Source: Eutreptiella sp. 'Long Island Sound 2002'
Lineage: Eukaryota > Euglenozoa > Euglenophyceae > Eutreptiales > Eutreptiaceae
Direction of reading: 5' to 3'
Length of the DNA stretch: 64,000 nucleotides
Assembly (NCBI GenBank): GCA_964036045.1
Contig: OZ038382.1
Location: 38,704,090 to 38,768,089, forward strand
Part shown: positions 50,660 through 61,104 of the stretch, piece after piece
How the letters are laid out: every line of letters begins with the position of its first letter
Numbering within the stretch: the first letter of the stretch is position 1
The notes under the pieces: generated by a model
The model's database searches: none
Told to the model about the DNA's origin: nothing
Seen by the model: only the letters and a program-made list of their open reading frames with translations
Position numbers and translations under genes: made by a program

Positions 50660-51190
50660 AGTTTGCACACTTGGGAGGCAACCTGCATAGGGGAAGCGGA
50701 TTGCAAGGAGCAATGCAACCGGATAAAACCTGCCACCACAGTGAGTGAGTTAGGTGACCCGTCACACATTTATACCACCGCAAATGCTGGGGTGCATCTA
50801 GCATCGTATGGAGTGTCCATTGTGACTCTCAGGCGCTCAACAGGGCTGGCAAAAGCCGCGTGGGCCTCTATTTGGCTTTTTTTCCCACGAAGAGATGATC
50901 AGTGTTGTCAGTTTTTCGCTCACTGAGGATAATCACGTCTGGTCTGCAGGTTCGCTATGGTGCCGCATTGATGCCATTCCAATGGGTGGCTCCTCCAGTG
51001 CGCAGTGCGCAAATCTTCACAGTTTGTGGGGACGGAAGGTGCAAGTCGAAGCCATGAAGCATCTGCGCAAACTTGTTCAAACAACACCTGTGCCACTCTG
51101 GTTAAGGAGATGTCCTGTGTGTGTAAGGGGGCGCCTTAAGCGCGGTGCGCGCGCAATGCACGTGCGGTGCAAATATTTTGGTCGCTAGCC
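50660..51190 (+). pseudogene. Second copy of the divergent RT, truncated and frameshifted
   Basis: The first frame reads EADCKEQCNRIKPATTVSE (motif A-like). The next frame (50,895-51,188) reads ISVVSFSLTEDNHVWSAGSL, then IPMGGSSSAQCANLHSLW (motif B-like). It aligns with the element at 31.8-32.3 kb over the same motif order. Middle sequence between the motifs has decayed. A copy of the phased GC-rich motif (50,996-51,013) lies exactly within the SSAQCANLHS codons, and a longer one (51,139-51,173) at the end. Confidence 0.5.
51139..51173 (+). repeat. Phased GC-rich motif, three-unit copy
   Basis: Reads agcgcggtgcgcgcgcaatg then cacgtgcggtgcaaa: three units with A/G variation at one position and the usual GCAAA end. 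Confidence 0.6.
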
Positions 51191-51375
51191 GTACTAGAGA
51201 CCCATACCTCGAGATACTAGGGGCATCATTGTTGCCCCTAGCGTAGGTTTTGATGCTTTTTCCACATTGGGGATATGGCATTTTTGGATTTTCACCCAAT
51301 TTCACGGATTCCACCCCTTTTCACACTTTTTTGCTCACCTCCACCACATCCACTCTTTTCTAGGTCGAGTTATCC

Positions 51376-51793
51376 CCGCCGAGAAGGCATGGGTGAGTTA
51401 GCCAATTCTGATTTTGTCCCCGTTTGCTTGGGGATCCCCAAGAATGCAGGGGTGATGTAGCTTTTTCCGCCCCCGAGAAGGCCGGGGTGAAGCAGCCAAC
51501 TCTGATGTTGTCCCCCTTTGTTTTGGGATCCCCAAAAATGCAGGGGTGACGTAGCATTTCCGCCCCCCTTTGGGCCCCCGAGAAGGCAGGGGTGAGGCAG
51601 CCAATTCTGATTTTGCCCCCCTTTGTTTGGGGATCCCCGAGAATGCAGGGGTGACATAGCATTTCCGCCCTCTTTTGGGCCCTGGAGAAGACAGGGGTGA
51701 GGCAGCCAATTCTGATTTTGCCCCCCCTCTGATTGGGGATCCCCGAGAATGCAGGGGTGACATAGCATTTCCGCCCTCTTTTGGGCCCCCGAT
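51376..51793. repeat. Four tandem units of about 95-105 bp
   Basis: Units contain gagaaggcaggggtgaggca, gccaattctgattttgcccc, ggggatccccgagaatgcag and gtgacatagcatttccgccc. The last two units are most alike. Minus-strand frames stay open across the array (GDPQTKGGKIRIG) but match nothing and are probably shadows. Confidence 0.85.
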
Positions 51794-52032
51794 ACCGAGT
51801 TGCATGAGTACGTGCGTGTACTCTTGCATTTGCAGCAGTTTTTGATTCGAAAACAAGTTTGGTACCCTCCATTTGGTCCGTGGGATCACGTACCTACACA
51901 TGTATGGACCGCACCTACGCAGGACGACAATGATGATGTGGGTGATGATGGGGATGCATGTGCACCGAGTGTGACCCGGAAAAGATATCCATGTGTAACA
52001 AGTGTGAACTGCAATATTGTACGGACTGCATT

Positions 52033-52067
<35 letters not shown>

Positions 52068-53542
52068 GACAATGTGACATTTCTTTAATTCTACACCCGT
52101 GCCATGTTGTGCACACAAGTTACGTATTCTCAATTTGTACTTCGTTGACAATGGAACAGAAAGACGGTTGTGTGTTGTTGAGGGTGGCGACCAATGCGCT
52201 GTTCATGGCTTTTCTAGTTGTGCATGATGGGTGTTATGTGCAGGGAAGGTAGTTGGCAATTTTCTTGAGCTGGGGCAGTTTGGCTCACCTAATTCTAAGG
52301 GCGTTTCTAAGGAGTGTGCATGGGGGCTCTTCGGGGGAACCTAGTCTAAAAGTAGCACGCAATGCGCGCAAAGATTCCCCCTAACACGCCGAGCGAGTGC
52401 TTCGGACTACCATTTTTATGCGACTGCCTAAGCAAGGGGAACCCATGTATAGGACATTTTATGGAGCCGTCCCTGCGGCCCTCACCATCCATGTAAGAGG
52501 GGAAGTGAGATGTTATTCCACGCCATCTGCCTTGCATGATACTGGAGGTTGAAGTGGGGACCAAGCCTTCATAGCCCATGGGCCACATTGACAGACAACC
52601 TAGGCAATATCTTTACAGGATCCCTCATTAATAGCATGCCTTTTCACTTTTCTTGGAAACCATTTTCTGCTCATCATTTCTATGTCGATGCAAGTGGCAA
52701 CACTATACCACCATCTTGTTGCAGTTACGCTGCGTGCAATGAAAGTGGCTATTCACAAATACTGCGCTAGGACAGTGTGGTGCGTTGATGCATCTATTGC
52801 ATGGGCTGTCACAGGCACACCATCTGCCCACAACACCAAACGATGCAGCCAAATTGCTGCGCGGCTGGTTACAACGCGAAGCGTGTTGGACTGGCGACAT
52901 ATATGCATCATGGCTCACACCGGACACTGCACTGAATTTTGCGCACCATGGCATCGTGATTTTAGCATTAGCGACATATATGACACCACCAGCTCAACAA
53001 CACCAAATGACGGGGAGAGGGGGGTATGATCAGAGCCATGGATTCGTTTTCTGCCCCTGAACATAGCGAGATGAATTGGTTGCTTTGTCGTGTGTTCTGC
53101 TTGGCGGCCGAGCTACCGCAGCGTCACATAGGGTTGTTCTTAGTCAGGGTAATCTGCAGCATGCTGTCGGTGTCTGCAGTCCAGAGAAACTGAGCACGAT
53201 GTCAACTGACATCGTGTTCTCCGTAGGTTACAATGAACAGACCGCGGCCCAGTACCTGGGACAAGACCCGCATGCTGCTGCACTTCTCTTCCCAGACCGA
53301 AAGGCACCTATGGTGCCACTGATGAGGATTTTGTTTTGCTTAGCTTGCGCGCTTGCCTGTCGTAGCGTGTAAACCCACATGGCGGGTAATTGGACATTTG
53401 CAACCACTGCAACTGTGGCTGAACTACGTGACACACGAAGTGAAATTTGTCTTGAACATGATGAATTTGCGTATGCACAATACGAAGCATGCGATAAACA
53501 CAACGGTGACGGATCAACTGCAGCATCTTATGATATTTGCGG
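51794..53542. other. Intergenic with (CA)n; weak ORFs
   Basis: A (CA)15-like run lies at 52,034-52,064. Plus-strand frames at 52,785-53,060 (LLRGWLQREACWTGDIYASW) and 53,130-53,372 (STDIVFSVGYNEQTAAQYLG) look partly protein-like and may be remnants of one gene, but I find no motif. The related GC-rich word at 52,352-52,379 is described with the 49.3-kb repeat. Confidence 0.4.
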
Positions 53543-54014
53543 GTACCAACCCACCTATAAATGTATCATTGGGTCACATATCAGTTTTCCATTTGGTTAG
53601 TATTTTATCTTTGGAATCAAAATATGCCCTGCTGCAACCCTCATTGCACGCAATAATTGGGGACCATGAATGGCCATCACGGTTTTTTTGACCACCCGAA
53701 TCACCCTCCATTGTTAGCCATCATGCTGATTGTGACCACCAAAACAAAGGGCTAGCCTTTGTTGCGGCATTTTTACGGCGTTGACCCACCTCTAAATGTG
53801 CAACATTGGATCAAACATCATTTAGTTAGTAGTTTATCTTTGGAATCAAAGCATGCCGTTGTGCAACCCTCATTGTACACAACGATTGGGGAGTATGGAA
53901 GGCCCTTTCGGTTTCTTGTTTTACCACTCCAATCATCCAACATGGTTAACCATCACGCTACTTCTAACCACCAAACCAAAGGCCTAGCCTATGGTGCGGC
54001 ATTTTTGTATCGCG
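53543..54014. repeat. Tandem duplication, two units of about 236 bp
   Basis: The segment starting acccacctataaatgt at 53,547 recurs starting acccacctctaaatgt at 53,782. Each continues with ttagtagtttatctttggaa or close, tcaaagcatgcc, gcaaccctcattg and ends with agcctttgttgcggcatttt / agcctatggtgcggcatttt. Divergence is about 15-20 percent. Confidence 0.8.
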
Positions 54015-54241
54015 TTTGAAGAAATAGGCATTCCTCAACGTCTTGCCAAAGTTCTCCAGTATTTGCCGCAGGACATGTCAAGGTTGCATGTGCATTTTTA
54101 AGACCGTGCTCTAAGCCAATTTGGTGATTTGGCGCTATGAGCTTGTTGCAAGAGGCAATCTAGGATTTCCATTGTCACTCATGTGAGGAACACAAGAGGT
54201 CGTATCTCTCACCAATTGTGGCCTTTCCAAGGGAGGCGTGA

Positions 54242-54850
54242 CCAAATGCCAATTTGGAAATGGACTTATTCTTTGTGAATCCTGTAGCAATTCTCCATGT
54301 TCTCGACCTATTTTCCAACTTTGTGGTCATCAATGGGGTGGAAAGCAAGGAACCATGGGATGTGCTCACTGTATTCATGGCCACATGGGTACGTTACTTT
54401 GGTGTACCACAGAGGATCATCATGCATGCGGGAAAGGGATTTCACATTTGTATTTCGATTTGTGGCTGGGAGCTGGGTACCCCCCCCTTCCCCTTGTCGT
54501 TCCCCACCCCTTGTCGTTTCCCACGGGGGGGGTGGGGGACCGTCACTTGGTCAACCCAAAATTTTTCGTAGTGGCTCATTGTGTTGTTGTGGGGCACTGC
54601 CAGTTGTATCCCATGCACTCATGGCAGGACATTTTGCTCACTTTTGCTGAAATGGAACTTGACCGCACAACAATGTTTCCCCCTGGGACAAATGTGATGT
54701 TCATCCGCTCCACGGGGGAACCTGTTTTGGCGCAGGTCGTTGGACATTCGGAGCACGGTGATGCATATCGCCGCATCACTTTTGACCGTGATGGCAAGAC
54801 CGTCTTGCACGACCGTCTTGCACACCTCTCAAATGTGCGTGTACGGTGGT
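54242..54850 (+). pseudogene. LTR-retrotransposon integrase remnant
   Basis: The frame at 54,254-54,450 reads VLDLFSNFVVINGVESKEPW, then DVLTVFMATWVRYFGVPQRI and IMHAGKGF, the integrase core strand with W..(Y/F)FG.P..I..D.G..F; the catalytic Asp is replaced by His. After an inserted C/G-rich cassette (54,480-54,560), another frame at 54,640-54,850 reads FPPGTNVMFIRSTGEPVLAQ and VVGHSEHGDAYRRITFDRDG, as in the integrase C-terminal domain. Gene order and motifs fit a Ty3/gypsy or Ty1/copia element. It is inactive. Confidence 0.55.
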
Positions 54851-54965
54851 GGTGCGGTCCCCCAGGGGGAGCTGGGGGACCGTCACTTGGCAACCGTCCC
54901 CTAGGGGGTGGTGGGGGACCGTCTTCCCTGGGGTGGGGTACGACAAGGGGGGGGGGAGGGTTAAT
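54480..54965. repeat. C/G-rich cassettes with shared gggggaccgtcacttgg word
   Basis: gggggaccgtcacttgg occurs at 54,535-54,551 and 54,877-54,893, with a partial third copy (gggggaccgtcttcc) at 54,916. ccccttgtcgt occurs at 54,489 and 54,506, and its inverse acgacaagggg near 54,941. The two clusters flank the integrase C-terminal frame, and the first interrupts the integrase ORF. Confidence 0.6.
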
Positions 54966-55035
54966 CAAGTTGGATGTGACACCAAGTGGAGCACATTGGA
55001 GTTTTGGGCAATGCCGCATAGTCGATGCCAACTCT

Positions 55036-57482
55036 CTAGCCTGCTCTCAGGTGATACAAGTCCCCCGGCAGTTGTTCAGGGATGCTTTGCAGAACAGAGG
55101 AGACGGATAGCACGCAGAAGGTCGGGCTTCTTGCTGTCCATCCAAGTTCACGAAGTCGCACTTGCAGTCCTGCGCATCGATGTTTGTTGCCTTCCCATTC
55201 GCACCATAGGAGAAGCGCATGTCCGCTTGTAAGGTGGCGAACCTCACCGTAAGCCGGCAACTCCACACCCGCAATTCGGGCTTGCACTCGGATGGTAACT
55301 TCCCCCGAGAGCCCAGTAACAATCATCAGACAGGCACTAGTGGCTCTATAAGCATTTGGGGTCGGCCATCTGGTGTGTGCCATGTTGATGAACTCAAGAG
55401 ACATGACACGATCATTGCAGTGCATTAGCTCACATCGGTGCTATCCCCGCGCAAATTAGCCCACCTTCGTGGCATGAGTCACACATTTGAGGAGAACCTC
55501 CACATGAGGCTGAAGGACCTCCAATGTGTGTCCAGCATAGGGAAATAGTGGGCGACGACCAAGGAAGTCATGTAGTAACGGCACTGGCTCATGCCCATCT
55601 CCAGCGCGGACCATTCTGAACTTGCCGGATGCCCATGAAGAAGTGGACAATGCTTCGATGCCCTGGCATGGCATTGCGTTGCACCGCTACTTGGGCCCGC
55701 TTTGTGAACAGGAAGTTGGCCTCCTTGTCATGAACGAATTGGTGGCCCAGCAGGTCAGACTTCAGGGGGGGGAGGGGGGGTAAGGTAGTGGTCCACGTCA
55801 TTGCGGACCGCGTCAAATGGTTTCCAAGAGGGCCTAACCAACGGAGGGTGAGCCGGAGGCGCAAAACGACACCTCCCGATAGGTACTCATAGACTTGCCG
55901 CCGATAAGACTCTTCTGGGTCGCGAAGAACATTGCTGACCCTTGACTACCTTGACTCATAGCACATGCACGCCAACTAAATCATCCCCAGCACAAAGGCC
56001 GTAAGTGCCTCATCCGCTTCATGAGATGCACCGCGAATTTGGGCACTGGTGTATTGCAGCTCTAGGGGAATGACACCAGCCATCAGTACAGTCGACCACT
56101 CTACCCCGTGGATTCTCCGCATCCCCCTTGCCAAGCTTGGAAGGAACACCAAGATGTTTTTCACCAGCGAGCACAGGGCCTGAGCACCTGCATGAGACCT
56201 TTCACATTGGATGACCATGTCCACGACATCCTCCTCCAGTCCTCGGCAGAACATGCCCGGGTAAGGGGGGTTTTGGATGCAGAGGTTCCTTTCCTTATGG
56301 TTAGGGTTAGGGTTAGGGTTAGGATTCTCCTGGAGTGTTGCATCTCTGGCACGGACCAGGTGATGGTGCAGGGGCCCATCCAGGAAGGCTTTGGCATGCA
56401 CAGCGGCCATTCTGGATCCAGGTGGAGTGTACGACCTCGTGGCTTGAGCCATTCTTTTCATCCCCTGCTGTCATACACGAGCCATTTCTTCGTAAGTTGG
56501 GGGTCGGAGGTCAGTGCTTCATCGTCAGAGACCATGAGCTGTGTGTGTGTGTGCGCGCGGCCACGCCAGCCTATTCGGCCGTGGCTGTGAGGATGCCGCG
56601 GCCGTGTCTGCTAGATGAAGGAGGACCGAAAGCAAGTGCAAGCTCCGTCGAATCAGCCATATGGTGCCGACCACTGGCCCATCCAACTCCTAATGCAGAG
56701 CATACAGCATCGAGTCTAGGGCCTGCTGGTTGATCAGGGCAGCAGTGTACTTGTGAACCCCTTGTTGGATGGCGCGATGCGCTCCACGATGTCGAACGCC
56801 GTTGAAGGCGCAAATGCTTGCAAGATGGACAATGCCGCTGCAACGACTTCAGCATCCGGAGCTGTTCCGTAGAACGACACAACCCAGGCAGGGGCATTGC
56901 AGCTAGCAATGCTGACGTTGGGGAGTTGCATTGAGGAGATGCATCCGACAACGTGAATGTGGGCGAGTCCTCGCTGGGGAACCAGTGTACCTCCGCGGAA
57001 CAAACGAGACAACGTTCATGGGATGGTCGTGGATGGTAGACCTGCATAGTGACAACTACAATGGTAACCACCAGTACCCACTCCACATTATGGGCTGAAA
57101 CGGTTTGCCAGCTGTACTGGGGTACAGATTTCAATGTCCCCCAGCGCGGGGAATGCATCTTGGCTTGGTGATGCAGCATGCAAGTCAACAAGCGCTTCAC
57201 ACATGCACGCCCTGGTGTGCATATCTCTCGGGGACGATCCTGTTCCTTCCAACTTTGTGGGTTTTCACGGGTTGGCGACCTTGTTGCCTCATTTTTGCCA
57301 ACTGAGTGTTCCGGAGGTAGGGGTATGTGGGGTATATCCGGAAAGCCCTTGAAAAGGGCTATTTGGAACACCCCAGGTCTGCTTGCTGGACTGACGACAT
57401 GTCTGAGATTTTCGTCCGTTTCCGACGGTGCATGTGTTGCTTGCTGCCTCTTTTTGTTAACAGGCAGCTGCCATGTCCTCAT
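55036..57482 (-). pseudogene. Decayed minus-strand retroelement-like ORFs (gag/protease-like)
   Basis: From right to left on the minus strand: 56,734-57,012 (SIASCNAPAWVVSFYGTAPD, AEVVAAALSILQAFAPSTAF); 55,976-56,461 (GLEEDVVDMVIQCERSHAGA, HGVEWSTVLMAGVIPLELQY); 55,456-55,864; and 55,036-55,425 (ALMHCNDRVMSLEFINMA, IVTGLSGEVTIRVQARIAG). The last resembles a retropepsin region in which (I/V)DxGAT has decayed, followed by the beta-rich part. Frames shift several times. I infer a gag-protease remnant, but only the protease-like part has a motif, and it is weak. Confidence 0.35.
56299..56323. repeat. Interstitial telomere-type repeat (TTAGGG)n
   Basis: About four copies of ttaggg (56,301-56,323) interrupt a minus-strand ORF without breaking it; the tract is read as repeated Asn-Pro. 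TTAGGG is the telomere unit of many protists, fungi and animals. Confidence 0.85.
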
Positions 57483-57861
57483 ACAAATTTACACCACGGG
57501 CTGTTGCTTCCCCAGACGCACCACAAAAGCAGTTGATGCGCAAAAGGGCTCGCTCTGGGGGTGAACGGTGGGTGCAGGTGGCTCGACATGTGCCCGGTAG
57601 CCAGGTAAAAAAACCCCGTACCGCCCGGTCACAGCCACCCGCATGCTCCCACAAGGAGCACGACATTCTGACCTCACAACCGATGGCCTGTGGGCCATGC
57701 CCCTTAACGAGGCTTGGGTGCCCGTGAAAGCACGGAGGTTGCAAGATTGGCAAAAATTGAAGAAATATGTCCCTGTCCACAAACAGGGGGATGTCTGCCC
57801 TAATGGGGTCCCCGCCCTGCCTGAAAAAAGCAATGCTGACAGTGACAGTGATTCTGAATAA
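57473..57861 (+). pseudogene. Unknown basic protein, two frames
   Basis: The frame at 57,473-57,727 starts at an ATG (MSSYKFTPRAVASPDAPQKQ; basic RKRARSGGERW). The frame at 57,643-57,861 continues (LWAMPLNEAWVPVKARRLQD then WQKLKKYV) and ends with DSDSDSE and TAA. A frameshift near 57,650-57,720 would join them into about 129 residues. Basic body and acidic serine tail suggest a nucleic-acid or chromatin protein, without a recognised domain. Confidence 0.35.
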
Positions 57862-58579
57862 AAATGGATTAACGGTGCAGTGCTGTGTTTGTGTGCACCG
57901 TCCCATGTGTTGTGCTGCGCTGAAAAATGACAACCCCTCCCCCCCAAACCCATACATTTCTGAAATGGCGTTTTCTTGCAGATTTCAAAAAGTATACACA
58001 TACCCCCCCCCAGGTGACGACATGTTTGCACGTGGAAGCAAAAGTTGCAGAAACTACCGAAAAGTGCCAAAACCCACAAAGTTGGCAGGTTCTGAATGTC
58101 CCCGAGAGATATGCAGCAATGCTCGGCACTTCTCTGGGAATTCGTGATACAATGCAACCGAGACCTTGCTATGCGAAGCCACTTCCTTTGTTCAGCGATG
58201 TTTTGTCCGCCAAGACCTCTAGCCTACACTGTACAGTACATGGGGAGCCACTGTAAGCTTGCTGGACACTGGCACTTCATCGGCCAAGTCGCTGTGCCCG
58301 TCCTCTGGTTCTCAATGAGGTGCGGGGGGCGTCTAATGTGTGTTGACAGGAACGCAAACCAAAGCCCTTACCTACCAGACAGCATAAGGCTCTTGCAGAT
58401 GGTAGGGGGCGAGCTTGTGGTCCAAATGCTTCGATCTGCAGGGGTTATGTAAAGTGGCAGGGTGCGGTGGTTGCTGACTATTTGAGAGCTGACTTCCTCC
58501 AGGAGTTGGTGGCTAGCTACCGGACAGTGTGCATGCACTGCTGCTCAGTAAACGAACCAAAGCCCATACCTTTGTACAT
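57862..58579. other. No confident gene
   Basis: 57,930-58,020 has poly-C runs. A segment near 58,060-58,115 is inversely repeated at about 57,219-57,285 (gcatatctctcggggac and ccaactttgtgggtttt). Short plus-strand ORFs at 58,096-58,452 have no motif. Confidence 0.4.
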
Positions 58580-58613
58580 ACGCTCCTTTGTACCAGACGG
58601 TACAAAGGAGCGT
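58580..58613. other. Perfect 15-bp hairpin followed by a T-rich stretch
   Basis: acgctcctttgtacc (58,580-58,594), loop agac, ggtacaaaggagcgt (58,599-58,613). It is followed by cattcttttttatgg. The form resembles an RNA 3'-end or attenuator hairpin, but no gene ends directly before it. Confidence 0.6.
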
Positions 58614-60192
58614 CATTCTTTTTTATGGATCCTGTCCACATCACCTGATCATATTTTTTAGCAAAACGAAAGCAGACGAGTATCCGAGTCTGCTGGCTCT
58701 GAGCCATACACCCAACCCCTGATCCCTGCCCTCACCACTCTTCTCCCTTTGTTGGGCGGTGGATCCCCTTTCCTTTCCTGATAACTAGTCCAGCCCCCTT
58801 CAGCTTCCCCCACCACCGGTGCCTCCACTCTGTTCCGGCTCCCAGATCGTGTGCAAGTGTCAGGTATACACCTACTCAGCCGGGCTTCTCGCAGCTCTTA
58901 GTACTATTCCCCCAACCTACGCCACTGCCCACTTCAGGAACTCACCAAGCAATTAGGCTGCCTTCGAACCACGTCCCCAGCAAACAAATGGCTATGCCCT
59001 CCGGGAAACGGTCATCCCCTTGGGATGGTTATGGCCTTGGGTACATGGCTATGTTTTCTTCAAGGGTTGAATGAAGTTGGCGGTATTGCTGACGTTGGTG
59101 CTGTTGATGGTGTTAGTGACGCATTTACGTTAGTCTCTGGTGCTGTTCGGCTGCTCTGCTGATGTCTGTGGTGTTGTAAGCGTTGGTTGTCGGGTTGTTT
59201 TCAAGTTGGAGATGTGGGTGGTCTCGGCCGTGCCTCTCGGCTTTCCGTAGTTTTCCAAAGCCATGGGCAACACCAAACCAAAGGATGGCGACGCTATACG
59301 CCATGGAGCACAAACTGCACCTGCATCAACATCCAGAACCCAGAAATCAGAACATGAAACGGCCACCGTTATCCGAACACGCTCTTAATACAAGAGAAAA
59401 GTTACAAATGCAAACAAGCGCTGGCATTCTGACCATCTCTGGAGCTGTATGCAGTGCGTGTGCTCACTGTACCACTGGAACTGCCAGTCAGAACAACGTG
59501 ACTGGGAGGCTGGGAAGGGTGTCCAGCCGAGCATTGACGATGTACTGACAACCAAACGACAGCTGCCACTTGATTTGCTGTGCTTTGCTGTGTGGAACTG
59601 ATTGGGTCTGGCAGGAGGTCGGGATCATGCTGGTTATCTTCAGCACCTCAGTTCACGGCCGGTCCGAGCTACAGCGGATTGAGGGACTGTGTTGATTGGG
59701 GAGCTAATTTTGATACCGGTATCCAATGCGGTGCAGCCTCATTGGACATCAGTTTGGTGATGCATTTGCAAGGGAGATCGTGTGCGAGCATGTGCCCCAT
59801 GTTGCACAAGTGCCCCGGCTTGGTTTTAGTTGACTTGACCGGGGACGGGTAAATCCGGCCTTGCCCTTCCCGCCCAACGTGCTTCCTGCAGAAAGGCGCC
59901 TGCGGGTGTTGAACATGACGTCTGTTCTTGTTTGACGGTCCATCTGACGAGATCTGGGAACTCAGTCCGTGTCAACGACCAGTGCTCGTCTGCTATTGCT
60001 TGCAATCGTCTGTGCGACGCTCAGGCCAGGGTCGTGTCCAGGCTACAGTTGGCGTAGGCACCGTTTTTGGATATTTTGCGCTGCTTGGATAAGGAGGGAG
60101 GCAGGGGGCAAGGTTGGGGGACGTGGGGCTAGCCATATCGAGCGCTGGAGGTTACAGTTTTGGGGCCTTGATGAATCCTGCCACAGTTCTGC
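58614..60192. other. Intergenic, no gene seen
   Basis: Mixed composition with short ORFs on both strands (for example 59,183-59,548) that lack recognisable patterns. A weak gcagtgcgtgtgctcactgt word near 59,450 resembles the phased motif. The stretch before 60,193 includes ttcctgttctcag at 60,208-60,220, a possible acceptor. Confidence 0.4.
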
Positions 60193-61098
60193 ATGTTGCT
60201 GACTCTTTCCTGTTCTCAGGGGTGCTGCTTGATGGCCTGGAAAAATACTACTGCTGCCGCTGCTGGGGCGCTTGTAGTGCTTTTGGCTGCTGCCCTCAGT
60301 CTTGGGCCGTTGTGCTGGGCCGGGCTACTTCCTGACCGCTCGCCCGGGATAGTTCCTGTGTGTGGATGGATGACCTCCGTGTTTATCATGGCTGCTCTTA
60401 TGGTAGTCCTGGGCCCGGTGGCCGTGTATCATCGCGATGTGTATTCATTCATGCGCCGCATCTCTGCACAACGTATTCGACTCCATCGCCGCATCTTCTG
60501 CTGCCCGCGCTCTTGGTATCATTCCTTCGTTTCGGCCGTCCGTTGTCCTGCGATGTTCTCCCGAGTCCTTTGTCGCAAGGAACAGCAACGGGGCGCGGGT
60601 CGTACTCAACAGTCATCGGCAGAACCGCCCAATCAGCCGTTTGAATGCGGTCCGGGGGCTGCCCTCGAAGATCCGGCCCACGCCGTAGAAGTTGTGAGCA
60701 CTCAGGCAGCCATTGGAGACATGCCTGAGCCCTCCTCTCCCATACAAGAGCCACTGCCGATCGCGGAAGAAGTTGCAGGGGCCATGCCCAGGACTGGGCC
60801 TTCTGCGGTGGGGTCCATGAGGGCCCATGTCATAGGACACCAGCAGCAGATGCGACAGGCGGCGTGCAACACTCACGCCCGCAGCCCTACAGAAGATCTG
60901 CCGGGAATGGTCGATATCCAGCCAGTCACCCTCTCGTCTTTCACGGGCACGAGGCCCCCTCCGTGCCCTGTCTCGTCCCCCCGCAGTGCTCCTTCCCCCG
61001 ATGCCCTCTCCCCTGTGGCGTTGGCAACCGTTGCGGGCCCCAAATATTGTTGGCAGGCCACGGAGCGCGCCAAAGGGGCCGAAGACCGTTCTCGGTAG
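60193..61098 (+). CDS. Two-TM membrane protein with long cytosolic tail
   Basis: An ORF of up to 301 residues, ATG 60,193 or the internal ATG at 60,232 (MAWKNTTAAAAG). TM helix 1 is GALVVLLAAALSLGPLCWAG and TM helix 2 is SVFIMAALMVVLGPVAVYH, with a short loop between. A basic juxtamembrane region (RRISAQRIRLHRR) and a Pro/Ser-rich tail of about 190 residues follow, ending at TAG. The basic segment after helix 2 predicts a cytosolic C-terminus, hence a hairpin topology. A splice acceptor-like tctttcctgttctcag lies between the two ATGs, so an upstream exon could replace the first residues. No family is recognised. GC-rich codon use matches other host genes. Confidence 0.6.
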   Translation: MLLTLSCSQGCCLMAWKNTTAAAAGALVVLLAAALSLGPLCWAGLLPDRSPGIVPVCGWMTSVFIMAALMVVLGPVAVYHRDVYSFMRRISAQRIRLHRRIFCCPRSWYHSFVSAVRCPAMFSRVLCRKEQQRGAGRTQQSSAEPPNQPFECGPGAALEDPAHAVEVVSTQAAIGDMPEPSSPIQEPLPIAEEVAGAMPRTGPSAVGSMRAHVIGHQQQMRQAACNTHARSPTEDLPGMVDIQPVTLSSFTGTRPPPCPVSSPRSAPSPDALSPVALATVAGPKYCWQATERAKGAEDRSR

Positions 61099-61104
61099 TT
61101 CTGA

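Noticed and set aside
51376-51793. Repeat protein encoded on the minus strand
   Set aside because: All frames are open because of unit composition, and there is no start context or known fold.
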